Shown here one piece after another: positions 63,939 to 64,000 of a stretch of DNA of 64,000 nt. Source of the stretch: an uncultured Nocardiaceae bacterium (lineage in GTDB: Bacteria > Actinomycetota > Actinomycetes > Mycobacteriales > Mycobacteriaceae); assembly GCA_936936565.1 (NCBI GenBank), contig CAKZIX010000125.1, forward strand, positions 1 to 64,000, written 5' to 3'. The notes under the pieces were generated by a model. The model saw only the letters and a program-made list of their open reading frames with translations. It was not told the DNA's origin and did no database searches. Numbering within the stretch: position 1 is the stretch's first letter; the number at the start of each line of letters is the position of its first letter. The translations under genes and the position numbers were made by a program.

Positions 63939-64000
63939 GCGAGTCCGTTGTTCGCTACCGCCTGGCGACGGGCGGGGGCGTCGACGCGAATCAGGATCCG
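63935..64000 (+). CDS. Start of next head-tail gene (cut by window edge)
   Basis: GTG 63935 opens a frame with SESVVRYRLATGGGVDAN; by gene order a head-tail stopper is expected. Only 22 codons are visible. Confidence 0.45.
   Translation, partial: MSESVVRYRLATGGGVDANQDP

Larger units (their letters stand above)
24380..64000 (+). mobile_element. Prophage integrated at ssrA (left 39.6 kb, right end not in window)
   Basis: The order is integrase, lysogeny control, recombination/replication, small-gene operon, second regulatory node, tRNA, terminase, portal, protease, capsid, connectors. This is the layout of a temperate, HK97-fold tailed phage of Actinobacteria. Nearly all genes after 29.3 kb are on the plus strand with 1-8 bp overlaps. 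No gene is obviously broken except a possible interrupted gene at 39.8-41.2 kb. Tail, lysis and attR must lie beyond 64000. Confidence 0.93.

Overview
The window is high-GC actinobacterial DNA. It falls into about 24 kb of host chromosome and about 40 kb of a temperate siphovirus-type prophage that continues past the right edge. The host is most likely a member of Mycobacteriales (Mycobacterium, Gordonia, Rhodococcus, Nocardia relatives). This rests on close resemblance, from memory, of FadE23/FadE24, HisN, PrfB, FtsE, SmpB and the proline-rich protein behind the MscS channel to their M. tuberculosis counterparts, on the gene order prfB - mscS - proline-rich protein - ftsE - ftsX - smpB - ssrA, and on a tmRNA tag ending in ALAA. 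The genus cannot be fixed by eye.

Host part, 1-24.4 kb. Lipid genes lie on the minus strand: two tandem paralogous acyl-CoA synthetases (the first cut by the window edge) and the fadE24-fadE23 acyl-CoA dehydrogenase pair, preceded by a perfect palindrome. Next come a DUF1304 membrane protein, a family-39-type glycosyltransferase, histidinol-phosphatase HisN, a metallophosphoesterase and the translation/division block prfB-mscS-(proline-rich)-ftsE-ftsX-smpB, which is interrupted by an MFS exporter and a VOC-fold protein. Between smpB and ssrA sits a six-gene minus-strand operon: a branched-chain-amino-acid-type ABC importer (two ATPases, two permeases, one lipoprotein binding protein) with an acyl-CoA ligase embedded in it and coupled by 4-bp overlaps. 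This suggests import and immediate CoA activation of a carboxylic acid.

Prophage part, 24.4-64 kb. A tyrosine integrase lies directly behind the 3' end of ssrA, so the tmRNA gene is the likely attachment site. The lysogeny region follows: a lipoprotein, a flavoprotein, an XRE-TPR regulator, an XRE repressor and a Cro-like protein around short operator-like repeats, and an excisionase-like HTH protein. A long plus-strand operon (29.8-52.8 kb) of tightly overlapping genes carries a WhiB-like protein, a C5 cytosine methylase, a PD-(D/E)XK exonuclease with a RecT-like annealing protein, a sliding-clamp-like protein, a DUF5131 protein, an SNF2-helicase/DNA-methylase fusion, a replication initiator gene that contains iterons (probable origin), a small helicase-loader-like protein, a J-domain-like protein, a RusA-like resolvase and many small unknown genes. 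One PD-(D/E)XK nuclease gene lies antisense inside this operon. At 52.8-54 kb is a second regulatory node: a toxin-antitoxin-like pair with a leaderless promoter and an HTH gene facing a promoter filled by a 22-bp palindrome. An initiator-like tRNA-Met and a candidate structured RNA follow. The head module comes last: P-loop/HNH protein, terminases, portal, protease, capsid and connectors. Tail, lysis and the right attachment site lie outside the window.

The observations I find most unusual are three consecutive hairpins showing the same seven-base loop in the leader of the capsid gene, the antisense nuclease inserted next to the helicase-methylase, the iteron cluster inside the initiator gene, the initiator-like phage tRNA, and a recurring 8-base stop/start junction shared by many small genes. 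All homology statements come from recognition of motifs, not from a search.
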